64,000 nucleotides of DNA from positions 26,244 to 90,243 of the forward strand of contig JAFEMH010007428.1 in NCBI GenBank assembly GCA_022495995.1, read 5' to 3'. The notes under the pieces were generated by a model, which was not told the origin of the DNA, searched no databases, and worked only from the letters and a program-made list of their open reading frames with translations. Each line of letters opens with the position of its first letter. The first letter of the stretch is position 1. Below, one piece after another: positions 53,177 through 63,932 of this stretch. The position numbers and the translations under genes are program-made. Source of the stretch: Adenophora triphylla var. japonica. Lineage: Eukaryota; Streptophyta; Magnoliopsida; Asterales; Campanulaceae.

Positions 53177-53835
53177 CAATCAAAAAAAGCTTTCATTTTT
53201 AATAAAAAAAATGATACTTGGTATATAGGTGGAAACCATTAAACTTCCCGTTATCGCCTCCTAACACGAGTCTGTAATAAACTATGGTCTATCAATGCCA
53301 CGTACCGGTATTCCTTTTGAAAAAAAAAACTTTTTTGAGTGGGTTAGCCTTCCATCGCGGATCCGATTCTCGTGCTTGCTTTCCTTTCCTTGCTTTTTTG
53401 CATGCATTGTTGGTTCTTGGGATTGTGCATATTCTTGATACTGAACAGGAAGCTTTCTAGAGCTGAAAAGGTGCCAAAACGTTCGGGGAAACAACCTACA
53501 AATGAAAAAAATGGAACCTGGAAAATTGATTGATGCAGTCGTACGACTTGATCCTCCTTGGATCCTGGCCGAGCGACTTCATTGGCAAATCCACCCGGAC
53601 AAAATCTAAGATTAATCTGGCAGCTTGGGGCTATTCAGTTCCAAGACTGACCGGGCTCCAGAAAATTTACGTGCTTAACTGTTGCATTTTCCCCCGTCCC
53701 GAAAAATCATTCCTTTAAAACACATTTCTGAAAATTTCTGTTTTAACTCAAAAAGGAACATTTTTAGGAGGCCGCACACTACGCGAACCTTATATATCCT
53801 GTACACTTTGCACACACGTCCCTTTAACCCGGGGT
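53177..53835 (+). mobile_element. Leader of the Ogre-type element
   Basis: About 660 bp without a recognised domain. Short frames (53530-53718 and others) have no family signature. The stretch is cut by the Copia insertion at 53836 and resumes at 63933. Confidence 0.55.
53831..53835. repeat. Left target-site duplication GGGGT of the plus-strand Copia element
   Basis: GGGGT directly before TGTTAATG; repeated at 63928-63932. Confidence 0.93.
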
Positions 53836-54823
53836 TGTTAATGTTAGATCATGTGTTGCCATGAATGTCATCCCAAGTGTTGCAAACCAGTGTTGCCACT
53901 GGTGTTGCCAAAAGTGTTGCCATTTGGAATTGGCGACACTGAGTTAGTTACTGTATTTTTCACAAATATTAATGGGTAAATTAATGTTTATATAACAGTA
54001 GTTAGTCACCTTAAAATGAGCTTAAAATCAGCAATGTAAATGTACCCAGGCGTTAATCACGAAGAGAAGAAGAAGTTAACAAATAAACATGTGTTTATTT
54101 GTTTAATTGATGACCAAGCCAGGAGATATTTTATTCAGCTATTCTGGGGGAGAACAAGTCAGAGTACAAGGCAATCAAAGCTAAGAGGTACAAGCATGAG
54201 AAGCAAGAGAAGACTAGGTCTCCTACAATGAAGGTGAGAAGGCTATTTTGGAGGAAACAAACTCAAGGTTGTTAGTTGATCATTTGAGTAGGCTCCAAGA
54301 CTTTGTGGCCTATAAATAGTGCAGTGGATCTTCATTGAAGATCATCCAATTCAGAAAACGCAAATCTGCACAAGAAAAGTAGAATTCTGCTCTCAAGTGT
54401 TGCCATTCAGTGTCGGCAACACTTTGTCCAACACTCGAATATTTCATATAGATTTTTATATTTTTGTGAGGTTTTTGAGTGTTTATTTACTGAGAGAATT
54501 CGTGTATGTTGTTCCTTATATCAGGGTTCGTTTATCATTAAGGAACAACCTCGACCTTGTATTGAATTCATATTATTAATAGAAAGGTCTTGCCTTTTAG
54601 GCACCCATCAAGTTATATATTTATATAACTTGATAAAAATTATATTCTTGTGTATTGCTTTAATTCTTCCGCTGCAAATTATATTTATTTCTATTGATTT
54701 GTGCTTTTTCTAGAATTGGTGAATGTGTTGTTGTTAGTGTCATCAACACTAAGAACAACACCTGTGAGTTTTATCTCACCTTGTGAGTTTCGTCTCATAA
54801 GTTCTTAGCCATAGACAATTTCA
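53836..54823 (+). mobile_element. 5' LTR of the plus-strand Copia element
   Basis: 988 bp. It carries several CTG/CAG sites that read CG in the 3' LTR. GTGTTGCC motifs cluster at 53852-53940 and 54397-54430. TATA box at 54311-54318. Confidence 0.93.
54311..54318 (+). promoter_or_regulatory. TATA box in the 5' LTR
   Basis: TATAAATA in GGCCTATAAATAGTGCAG, in LTR orientation. Confidence 0.7.
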
Positions 54824-54824
54824 A

Positions 54825-54838
54825 TTGGTATCGTAGCC
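54825..54838 (+). other. Primer binding site (initiator Met tRNA-like)
   Basis: TTGGTATCGTAGCC directly after the LTR. It differs slightly from the usual TGGTATCAGAGC. Confidence 0.75.
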
Positions 54839-54876
54839 TAGCACTTGATATACTAAGTGTTTAGATCCTTTTTGTC

Positions 54877-56132
54877 ATGGCTTATGATCCCGCAAACCCT
54901 AATCAAAAGAGATTACCGGTTTTAGACGGATCTAATTATGCTTATTGGAAGATTCGCCTACGCTCGCATATCAAATCAATTGATCTTCGGGCTTGGCGAT
55001 CTATTTTAAATGGTTATTCTGTTCCAATGCTTCCTCCGGATGACGATGGTGACGCAAGTCAAACCGAATTCGAGTGGACAATTGAAGAGAATAATCTTGC
55101 TAGTTTCAATGAAAAGGCACTCAATGCCATCTATGAATGGGTTGACATGCATATGTTCAAACTCATTCAAAATAGTCCCTCTCGCAAAAGATGCTTGGGA
55201 TACTTTACAAAGATTTTGTGAAGGAGATGGCGGTGTCCGAGAAACAAAGCTTAGAGGTCTCACTAGTAGATTTGAAAGATTAAGAATGGGTGAAAACGAA
55301 GACATCTCGTCTTATTTTGAAAAGTTGATTGATATTTCAAATGCTTGTCAAGTATTAGGGGAGCCTTTTACAAATAAACAACTTGTTTCAAAAGCTATTC
55401 GTACTCTTCCCGAACGTTTTAATATTAAAGTTTCAACTATTGAAGAGGCCCATAATCTTTCAACAATGGACATCAACTCCTTAATGAGTATTTTGAAAAA
55501 CTTTGAGTTGAATCTCAATGAACAAACGGAGGCTTCTAAAGGCAAGAATATTGCCTTAAAAGTCGAATCTTCGGACACATGTGTGGACGATGAAGATGAA
55601 GTCTTCGAGGAGTTAGATGAAAATACTAGTGTAGCTTTACTTGCAAGGAGATATAATTCTATGGTTAGAAAAATTTAACAAAGTGCAGGTAAAGGCTAAG
55701 GACCAAACGGCCAAAACCTCTAGTTTTGTGCCAAGGAGAAGTCCTCCTCCAAATCAAAAGGATATCCCACCAAGGCGTGCATCCTCGGAAAAGATCCGGT
55801 CCGATCCTAAGTACATTGAATCTATTCAATGTCATGCTTGTTCCGGTTGGGGTCACTATGCCAATGAATGTGCTAACACCTTGAGAAAGGCGGGCAAAAA
55901 CTTGTGGGTATCTCTTAGTGATGGAGAGGAGGAAGGAACGGAGAAAGAAGAACAGACGGAGCAAGTAGTCATGATGGCCACGGTAGAGGAGCTACCTTCG
56001 ACTGAGAGTGTTACTTCAAGTGTCATTACAGATTTGACAACACTTGACACAACATTGGTGACTTCTTCGAAAGTGTTGCCCCAAGTGTCGTCCAGAATTG
56101 GCAACACTTGGCACAACACTCGCCAGGTATGA
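54877..56132 (+). pseudogene. gag: Gag with first zinc knuckle, frameshifted
   Basis: Three overlapping frames form one gag. 54877-55221 starts MAYDPANPNQKRLPVLDGSN, typical of Sirevirus gags. 55010-55678 carries the rest of the UBN2 fold (FEKLIDISNACQVLGEPFTN, then KAIRTLPERFNIKVSTIEEA). 55641-56132 holds the knuckle CHACSGWGHYANEC (residues about 64-77). The frame changes fall near 55175 and at an A run near 55668. The last part contains the motif cluster at 56039-56125. Confidence 0.85.
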
Positions 56133-56660
56133 TTCTTTAAATGATCTTAATTTGCATGGTTCAACCTGATTTAAATTCGTAAGAGATTATAGAGGATGAT
56201 CTTGATAAAGATGAACTTATTTGTGAATTAAAAACCCTCTATAAATCTCTCCTCGTGGAATGGAAAAAGGAGAATAAGATGGTGGTTTTCTTGAAAAAGG
56301 AAAATCAGATCTTAAGAACTCCTTGACTCGGCTAGAAGCTCAACTCAGTAGGAGAGAATTGGATCTTGATAAAATCAAGGCCAAACTCAACCTAGCCGAA
56401 TCCACCTTCAAAAAACTCAACACGAGTTCATCCAAATTGGATGAAATACTCAAATTGAGTAAGCCTCGAAAGTCGGTCTTGGGTTCCAAGAATCACTTGA
56501 AAGTATTACCTCTTCCTTGTTTGATGTTGAAACTAAAAATTGTTTTGTAAAAGAGCGTGTCAAGGAAAAGGGTAGCACTTCTAGTGATTCCTCGATCAAT
56601 CCAATGAGTGTGGATCTTGTCACAAAGCTGGACATTTAAAACCGCATTGCATTTTCCTAC
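56133..56660 (+). pseudogene. gag: Gag linker: coiled coil and second zinc knuckle
   Basis: The 56323-56550 frame (LEAQLSRRELDLDKIKAKLN) has the Leu/Lys/Glu spacing of a coiled coil. A second CCHC knuckle, CGSCHKAGHLKPHC, is encoded at about 56607-56648 in another frame. The order knuckle, coiled coil, knuckle, protease matches that of the Sirevirus-like element at 15576-30302. Confidence 0.7.
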
Positions 56661-56825
56661 AAAAGAAAATGTCCGGTCTTCAAGTGTCGTCTCAAGTGTC
56701 GCCAGCTCAGGGGCAACACTTATGGCAACACTGGTGAACGTAAATCCGGATTTTCAAAAAGGGTTGGTTACCCAAGGAAAAACTGAAATGCTATGTTGTT
56801 TATACGGCCTTAAGGACTAACATTG
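56661..56825. other. Motif-rich linker before protease
   Basis: Short frames only. It holds the motif cluster at 56682-56735 (AAGTGTCGTC, AAGTGTCGCC, GGGCAACACTTATGGCAACA). Confidence 0.6.
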
Positions 56826-57340
56826 CAGAACTTGGTACTTTGATAGTGGTTGTTCACGTCATATGACTGGTACAAAATCATTCCTAACAGTACCAACCTA
56901 TTCAAGGAGGCTCAGTGACTTACGGTGGTGGAGGCAAGAGTGAAATAGTTGGTAAAGGAACATCGGATATTGTTGGTTTTCCTCCTTTGAAAAATGTCTT
57001 GCACGTAGATGGTTTACTTGCTAATTTAATTAGCATTAGCCAACTATGTGATGACAATTTGGAGGTAAAATTCAATAAAAATACCGTGAAGTGTTTGATA
57101 ACACTAACTTTTGTGGTCATGACTGGAATAAGATCAAGTGATAATTGCTATCTGGTTGGTAATAAATCGGTGCAATTTGACAAAACTTGATGATATTAGG
57201 TTATGGCATCAAAAGTTAGGTCATTCTCATTATAGGAATCTTGAGAAGATTATCAAACATAATGCCGTCAAAGGTGTTCCTAAACTAGACCTCAAAAACA
57301 CCGTGATGTGTGGTGACTGTCAAAAAGGGTAAGCAAACTC
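56826..57340 (+). pseudogene. pol: Protease and GAG-pre-integrase, frameshifted
   Basis: The active site FDSGCSRHMTG is encoded at about 56838-56872. The frame then shifts to the 56915-57190 frame (GKGTSDIVGFPPLKNVLHVD). The pre-integrase finger follows in the 57138-57332 frame: LWHQKLGHSHYRNL, then CGDCQKG. Several frame changes are visible. Confidence 0.8.
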
Positions 57341-57860
57341 GTGTTGCTCACAAGGTGTTGAACAACACAATGAGCAACACTCGGGAACAACACATTGTTT
57401 TCAAACTCTTCTACATATGGACTTGATGGGTCCTATTGAGGTAGAAAGATTGCAGGAGGTAAGAAGTATGTTTATGTGATAGTTGATGATTTTCTAGGTT
57501 TACATGGGTGTATTTCTTAAGAGAAAAATCGAACCACTGGATGATATACTCTCTTCGACTCTAAAATCTAGAAGAAGTTTTGTTCTCCTATTTTTCGAAT
57601 AAAGTCCGGGATCATGGTAGAGAATCTGATTCACCATTGCAGCCTCTGGCGCATTCAAGGTGTTGCTCCATGAAGTGTCGGCACCCGAAATGGCAACACC
57701 GAGGCAACACAATGGTGTTCGAAAGGAATGCATCAGGACTTTAATGGAAATGGCTCGAGTTATGCTAATTGCTAGAAATATTTCTAAAGGTTTTGGGCCG
57801 AAGCATTAAACACTGCATGTCACACTACAGATGGAGTTTTCTTAAGACCCGGTACAACTA
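57341..57860 (+). pseudogene. pol: Integrase remnant, mostly lost
   Basis: Short pieces resemble the start of the core (DLMGPIEVE near 57420, then YVYVIVDDF near 57470). The middle with the remaining acidic residues cannot be read as a frame. Motif clusters lie at 57333-57395 and 57659-57716. Confidence 0.6.
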
Positions 57861-57864
57861 TCAC

Positions 57865-58235
57865 AGGCAGAGAGATCCCTCACTCGAATTAGAAATTACG
57901 GTTCATCCCATTACTCAAGTAATTTGTGCTACATGTTAAATGAAGGGCGGAACACTTAGGAAAACTTGATTCTAAGAGTGACAAAGCCAGCTTGATTGAG
58001 ATAGTGGTTAGGTCATGCGTGTATGTCCTCCACATACTCTCAGGTTAAAAGTGATTCAAGAATCGGTAAATCCTGAATTTAACGTTTCCTCTGTGCCAAC
58101 CAAAAATGTGATTGAGCCTTAAATGATAAACCTTGACTTCTAGAAGCTATGCAAAGAAGAGCTTGAACAATTTACCCGTAACGAGTGGCTTGGTGTTTAG
58201 TTCCACGTCCTTAAATGGCAACACTAGGCAACATT
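57865..58235. repeat. RT-start segment, copy 1
   Basis: About 370 bp matching 58294-58590 with indels: CTCGAATTAGAAATTA, CATCCCATTACTCAAG, GTCCTCCACATACTCTC, GAAGAGCTTGAACAATTTAC and TTTAGTTCCACGTCC occur in the same order. It encodes decayed text of the segment just before RT. Only this copy carries the GGCAACACTAGGCAACA motif at its end. Confidence 0.8.
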
Positions 58236-58293
58236 ATTGGAACTAAATGGATTTACAAACTCGAAGGAGAAGATGGATTGGTGTACCATCAAG

Positions 58294-58590
58294 GCGGGAG
58301 AGATCCCCGGCTCGAATTAGAAATTATCATCCCATTACTCAAGTAATTGGTGATGTTAATGAAGGGGTTAGAACAAGGAACAAGGAGCCGATTGATTGAC
58401 GAGATATGGTTAGGTATGTGTGTATGTCCTCCACATACTCTCGGGTAAAACACTCTGTTTCGTTTCCTCTGTTGAACCAAAAAATGTGATTGAGGCCTTA
58501 AATGATAAATTAGATTCAAGATCTATGCAAGAAGAGCTTGAACAATTTACGAGGTTTGGTGTTTAGTTCCACGTCCTTTAAATACTAACA
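58294..58590. repeat. RT-start segment, copy 2
   Basis: Second copy of the same segment, with many small indels relative to copy 1 and ACTAACA in place of the GGCAACAC motif. Confidence 0.8.
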
Positions 58591-58593
58591 TTA

Positions 58594-59420
58594 TTGGAAC
58601 TAAATGGCTTAAAAAACAAATCGATGGTAATTGGGCGTCTAAATAGCTTCGTAATTCTTGAATATGGATTTGTTAGAGGAGAAGCCGATAGGACATTATT
58701 TATTCTTAGGGAAAATAAAGAGCTTGTCATTGCTCAAATCTATGTTGATGACATAGTTTATGGTTCCACATCTAAAACATGTTTACAAAATTTTGTGGAA
58801 GCTATGACATCTACATTTGAGATGAGCATGATAGGAGAACTTAATTATTTCCTAGGATTGCGGGTGAAACAATCGAATGATGGAATCTTCATCACTGAGC
58901 AAGTATGCTAAGAGTCCGGTGAAAAGATTTGGATTGGAGAGTGCCAAGAGCTCTAAAATACCTATGGGATCATCTCTTAAGGTAACCAAAGATCGGCAGG
59001 GGAGGATGTTGACCCAACTCGTATAGATCCATGATAGGTAGTCTTCTTTATCTTACCGCCGTCCCGATATAATGTTCAGCGTAGGTGTTTGTGCTAGATA
59101 TCAATCTGCTCCTAAAATTTCTCACCTAAATGCCGTCAAGAAAATCATCAAGTATGTGTCTGGGACAAGTGAATTGGGAATCTGGTTCACCAAAGACACT
59201 AATACCAACTTAGTTGGTTTTAGTGACTCGATTGGGCAAGGTGGATATAGATGACAGAAAAGAGTACTAGTGGGGGTTGTTTTTCTGGGTAATAATCTAG
59301 TGTCATGGTACGCCGCAAGCAAAACCGTGTTTCTCTCTCGACCGCCGAATCCGAATATGTGGCAGCAGGAGTTGTTGTTCACAACTAATATGGTTAAAAC
59401 ACATGCTTGATGACTATGGT
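58594..59420 (+). pseudogene. pol: RT C-terminal half and RNase H start
   Basis: The 58594-58911 frame holds the catalytic YVDDIVYGST (residues about 50-59) and FEMSMIGELNYFLGLRVKQS. The 59072-59254 frame continues RNase H (VCARYQSAPKISHLNAVKKI). Sequence encoding AESEYVAAG is near 59346-59372. The N-terminal half of RT is missing. Frame changes occur near 58912, 59030 and 59230. Confidence 0.82.
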
Positions 59421-59719
59421 CTTGATAGTAATATCTTGACCATGTATTGTGACAACTTGAGTGCTATAAATATCTCCAAAACCCCGTACAACACTCACGC
59501 ACTAAGCACATTGATATCCGCCATCATTTTTTAAGAGATTTAGTAGAAAAGGAATTGATCCAAATAGAGCATATTGATACAAAACATCAACTTGCCGATA
59601 TTTTGACCAAAGCCTTGGACCATGAGAGATTTTCAAGTTTGAAAAATCTCTTGGTCTATGTTTTCTATAAATCTGTAGTGTTGCCGCCGCTGTTACCAAC
59701 ACCGCGCAACACTTTGTAT
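59421..59719 (+). pseudogene. pol: RNase H C-terminal end
   Basis: Contains the last motif [16 protein letters not shown] (59555-59797 frame, residues about 11-26). It runs into a GTGTTGCC/GGCAACAC-like cluster at 59678-59712. Confidence 0.78.
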
Positions 59720-60475
59720 GAGTTGTATATTATCTTTAAAAAAAAAAAAAAAAAAAATATTATAGCTAGTTTAATTCCAAATGGGGGCATTTACTGACCT
59801 TTTTGTTCTAGTATGTGTACATTCTTAAGGTTAACATTTTTTTATAAAATACCCCTTTGTGCTAAAAAGTGACAAAGTCACTCATATTGTTGTTGATATT
59901 TTTTAAAAAAAAAAGGGCAAAGCTTGTGAAAATTCCCAAAGGGAATATAATGTAGTGTTTTATACTAAGTATTAGGGACATGGAGCTCGCTACTACAAAG
60001 GTACCCTACTTGAAAGGTATAAAACTTACTAATTGTAGCTTTACACTTTAATAAAAACTCGGGGCACGGAGCTCGCTACTACGATGCTTCCTTGTAAATA
60101 AAGAAAGTGTAAAGTGTGCTTAAAATTGCCTAAGAAAGTATAGTTATATATGTTAAAAAATATCAAGGGGATTTTATTTAAAAATGTTGCCTTGTGTGTC
60201 ACGCAACATTGCTAGTAACACATTAGTAGATGCTACATTAATTTTTTATTTTCTTATTTTTGTTTTTGTTAATTAAATTTTAAATTTCCAAAAGTCTATT
60301 TGCTTATATTTAGAGTTTGTGAAATTTAAAAGGTTTTTAGCAAAAATTTTTATTTTTGTCAATCTAAGTGTAATTTTGTAATATCTATTTTTTAAAATTC
60401 ATCTCTTTGAATTTTGAAAAACACAATTTTATGGATATTACTAAAATTATGTTTAGTTATTATTAAAAATTATAA

Positions 60476-60507
<32 letters not shown>

Positions 60508-60724
60508 TGTTTTTAAAATGGCGGATAACACTTGAGTTTGTTGGGATTTTAGAGATAAAAGGAGTTTTAAATTGATTTGAACTTGTCAAATCAATTTAAT
60601 CCTTCAATACTCACTCATTAAAACCTCTCTAAACCCTCTCTCTCTCTCTCTCTTGTTTCTCTCTCTAGGCGGTAAACCGAAACCCTCACCCCTTCTTCGT
60701 CTTCTTCGTCTTCTTCAATCTTCC
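59720..60724. other. AT-rich spacer before the extra ORF
   Basis: No gene. It holds two poly(A) runs (59739-59757 and 60480-60507), a repeated GGACATGGAGCTCGCTACTAC / GGCACGGAGCTCGCTACTAC pair (59970 and 60065), and one motif cluster at 60184-60226. A leader with a CT tract (60635-60665) precedes the ATG of the extra ORF. Confidence 0.65.
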
Positions 60725-62520
60725 ATGGCAAGCACCAAAAATTCACCCCAAATTTCATCACCCATGGAAATTTCGCCTCTAGCTCCCTCTAGTGTTGCCT
60801 CAAATGTCGCCGTTCCAATGGAGATATCCCCGCGACACTTTCGGCCACACCCTCAACCTCACCCTCATTAGACATTGTTGTCTATGATCCTTCCAAAATT
60901 CCCATTCCTATTAATCTTCCGTAAGCTACCCCCTCCATAGAGCTCACCTTCGCCCCTCAAAAGAAGACCAAGAAGAGAAAGGCGGTTGATGCCTCTTCGT
61001 CTTTTAGGGGTGGAGTGCGTAGACAATCGAGAGGATCAAAACCTTGTTCAGTCCAAGATTCCTTCCAACACGGCCGATGATCCAAGAATGTGGAGGATAG
61101 CTCGAGTTCTTCTCTCAACATTTCGTCCGAGGAAGGTTCGGACCCCTTTTAAAGAGACAAAGGAGCCCTCATCATCTTCGATGAGGATGAAGAAGCTTGG
61201 TTGGAAGATGAGGAAACTCTTGCCAAGCCCACCCAAAATGAAGAAGAAACAGAAAATTTCATCAAGTGTCGCCCCAAGTGTTGCCGATGAAATGGCAACA
61301 CCCGAAGCAACACCCGCCGCCAAGACCAAAGCACAATCGAGTTCTCCTTCGTATTCTCCTATTTCCTGGCCGAGGTACACTCTCCTAATCCCTCTCAGGA
61401 TACAAAGTCGATTATGAGTCCTTTGGATTTTATGAACGTCCTTTTCTTTCGGATGAATTTTATGGTGAAACAAATTTAGATAAGTTTGTTGAAGATTCGA
61501 GAAGAAAATTCTGAATGAAAAGAATATGTATGTGACTCAATTCAAGGAGTTAGGTGTGTATCGCTTTGGAGGATAGGATGTTTTTGCCTACGGTGACTAA
61601 AGTGTCATCGTACATTGAAAGTGTGGTTAGGAATTTCTATGCTCATCTTAGGGATAATATTGATGATAGGAATACCCTCATTATGGAAAGATTTTTGTTA
61701 GGGGCAATATCTATGATTTTAATCCCTTGATCATCAACAAGGCATTCGGCCTCCCTAATGTCGAAGATGAGAGTTTGGAATATGATCCTAATGCCTTAGC
61801 CACCTTTTTAACTCGGAGGGAGAATCACCATTTGGTCTCGATCACTTTAGGTCTACCCATCTCACTTCTTTGTTTAGCGTGCTCCACAAGATTTGTATAA
61901 CAAATTGGCTTCCTACGGCAAACGAGAACACGGTCACTTTTGAGCAAGCTAATTTGTTGTACAAACTAGGCAAGAAACAAAGAGTTAACTTTGGGAGACT
62001 TGTATTTGCTCACCTTGCCGCATGGGCTAAGAAGAAAAAGACCTCCTCCTTCATTTTTCCTTCCCTTATTTTCCAAGTCCTAATGTACCAAAACCGTAAG
62101 CCTTGGAATGGTGATAATATCTTTCGAAAAGCCCGTTTATTATCGAATTACCAAGCACTTTATCAAGGTGATAGGCACAGGGATTTACCTTGGGTTTTGG
62201 TTACAAATGCTCCTCCCGCATCGCTCGCTACTCGTTGTCGCCCAAGTGTCGCTCCCGAAACCGGCAACACTTCCGGCAACACCGCTCCCGTAATGGTTGA
62301 TGCCGCTATGGTACTTAATTTTTTCAATAGTCGTCAAGCACATTGACTCGCAATTCAGGTGGTTGGACATGCGCACCGACATGATGAAAATGGTGGATTT
62401 AATTTCTTCCAAAATAGGGGGAGATAAGCCACCAAGGCGTGATGATGATGATGGAGCGGAAATGGTGCCGGGCCAAGTGGGACAGCAGAGGGAGGTGAAG
62501 GAGCTGGAAATGCAGCTTTA
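60725..62520 (+). pseudogene. Extra ORF of the plus-strand Sirevirus-like element
   Basis: Lies between pol and the 3' LTR, like the extra ORF of the other Sirevirus-like element. It begins MASTKNSPQISSPMEISPLA; frame changes near 60845 and 60925 break it. A Lys/Ser-rich part (MKKLGWKMRKL) follows. 61870-62346 is the most conserved piece: VNFGRLVFAHLAAWAKKKKT, then the FPSLIFQVLM stretch, typical of putative plant transposon proteins. The end is Asp/Glu-rich. GTGTCGCC/GGCAACAC clusters sit inside it at 60790-60845, 61266-61317 and 62248-62284. Function unknown. Confidence 0.65.
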
Positions 62521-62939
62521 AAGATGGTTGGTTTGAATGGTGGTTGATTTTGGTGGTTTGGAACAAAAACAATTTTATTTGTTTTATTTTGGTTTGTAAT
62601 GCTTAAACAAATTTTATTTCGTTTATTTTTTTCTTTGTTTCGCCGGAATTTTCTTCAAACTTGGATGGATGTTTTTTGTTGAATGATGGAATGGTTGGTT
62701 TAAGATTTTAATAATTATTTTGGTTAGTTATTAATTTCGTAGGGGGAGATTTTTGTAAAGATTTTGATACTTCATTTGCTTAATGGTTGATGTTTTGGAT
62801 TGAAAAATATTTCAAAACATTGCCTCGAAGGTTTATGTTGCCTCTATCAAAATCTCGTGGCATTTTTTGTGGTTTTAGTTAAGTTTGACTAAGTTTTTGA
62901 AAAGATCATCACATTGGTATTTTGTGAAGAAATCGAACT
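62521..62939 (+). other. 3' untranslated spacer of the plus-strand Copia element
   Basis: T-rich, no gene. GTAGGGGGAGATTT near 62743 resembles the PPT and may be a second, internal polypurine tract, as reported for Sireviruses. Confidence 0.6.
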
Positions 62940-62950
62940 ATGGGGGAGAT
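62940..62950 (+). other. Polypurine tract
   Basis: ATGGGGGAGAT directly before the 3' LTR. Confidence 0.9.
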
Positions 62951-63927
62951 TGTTAATGTTAGATCATGTGTTGTCATGAATGTCATCCCAAGTGTTGCAA
63001 ACCAGTGTTGCCACCGGTGTTGCCAAAAGTGTTGCCATTTGGAATTGGCGACACCGAGTTAGTTACGTATTTTTCACAAATATTAATGGGTAAATTAATG
63101 TTTATATAACAATAGTTAGTCACCTTAAAATGAGCTTAAAATCGGCAACGAATATGCCCGGGCGTTAATCACGAAGAAGAAGAATTAACAAATAAACATG
63201 TGTTTATTTGTTTAATTGATGACCAAGCCAGGAGATATTTTATTCAGCTATTCGGGGAGAACAAGTCGAGTACAAGGCAATCAAAGCTAAGAGGTACAAG
63301 CATGAGAAGCAAGAGAAGACTAGGTCTCCTACAATGAAGGCGAGAAGGCTATTTTGGAGGAAACAAACCCAAGGTCTGTTAGCGATCATTTGAGTAGGCT
63401 CCAAGACTTTGTGGCCTATAAATAGTGCAGTGGATCTTCATTGAAGATCATCCAATTCGTAAAACGCAAATCTGCACAAGAAAAGTAGAATTCGCTCTCA
63501 AGTGTTGCCATTCGTGTCGGCAACACTTTGTCCAACACTCGAATATTTCATATAGATTTTTATATTTTTGTGAGGTTTTTGAGTGTTTATTTATCGAGAG
63601 AATTCGTGTATGTTGTTCCTTATATCAGGGTTCGTTTATCATTAAGGAACAACCTCGACCTTGTATTGAATTCATATTATTAATAGAAAGGTCTTGCCTT
63701 TTAGGCACCCATCAAGTTATATATTTATATAACTTGATAAAAATTATATTCTTGTGTATTGCTTTAATTCTTCCGCTGCAAATTATATTTATTTCTATTG
63801 ATTTGTGCTTTTTCTAGAATTGGTGAATGTGTTGTTGTTAGTGTCATCAATACTAAGAACAACACCTGTGAGTTTTATCTCACCTTGTGAGTTTCGTCTC
63901 ATAAGTTCTTAGCCATAGACAATTTCA
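62951..63927 (+). mobile_element. 3' LTR of the plus-strand Copia element
   Basis: 977 bp, 11 bp shorter than the 5' LTR, mainly through CTG or CAG reading as CG. TATA box at 63417-63424. GGGGT follows. Confidence 0.93.
63417..63424 (+). promoter_or_regulatory. TATA box in the 3' LTR
   Basis: TATAAATA at the same place as in the 5' LTR. Confidence 0.65.
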
Positions 63928-63932
63928 GGGGT
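63928..63932. repeat. Right target-site duplication GGGGT
   Basis: Matches 53831-53835. Confidence 0.93.

Larger units (their letters stand above)
53836..63927 (+). mobile_element. Plus-strand Sirevirus-like Ty1/Copia element
   Basis: 10,092 bp with LTRs of 988 and 977 bp (TGTTAATGTTAG...CAATTTCA), GGGGT duplications, an initiator-Met-like PBS and a PPT. Gag has two knuckles around a coiled coil; protease, integrase, RT and RNase H follow as broken pieces; an extra ORF lies at 60725-62520. GTGTTGCC/GGCAACAC motifs recur in both LTRs and at about ten internal sites. Integrase and RT are badly damaged. Confidence 0.92.
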
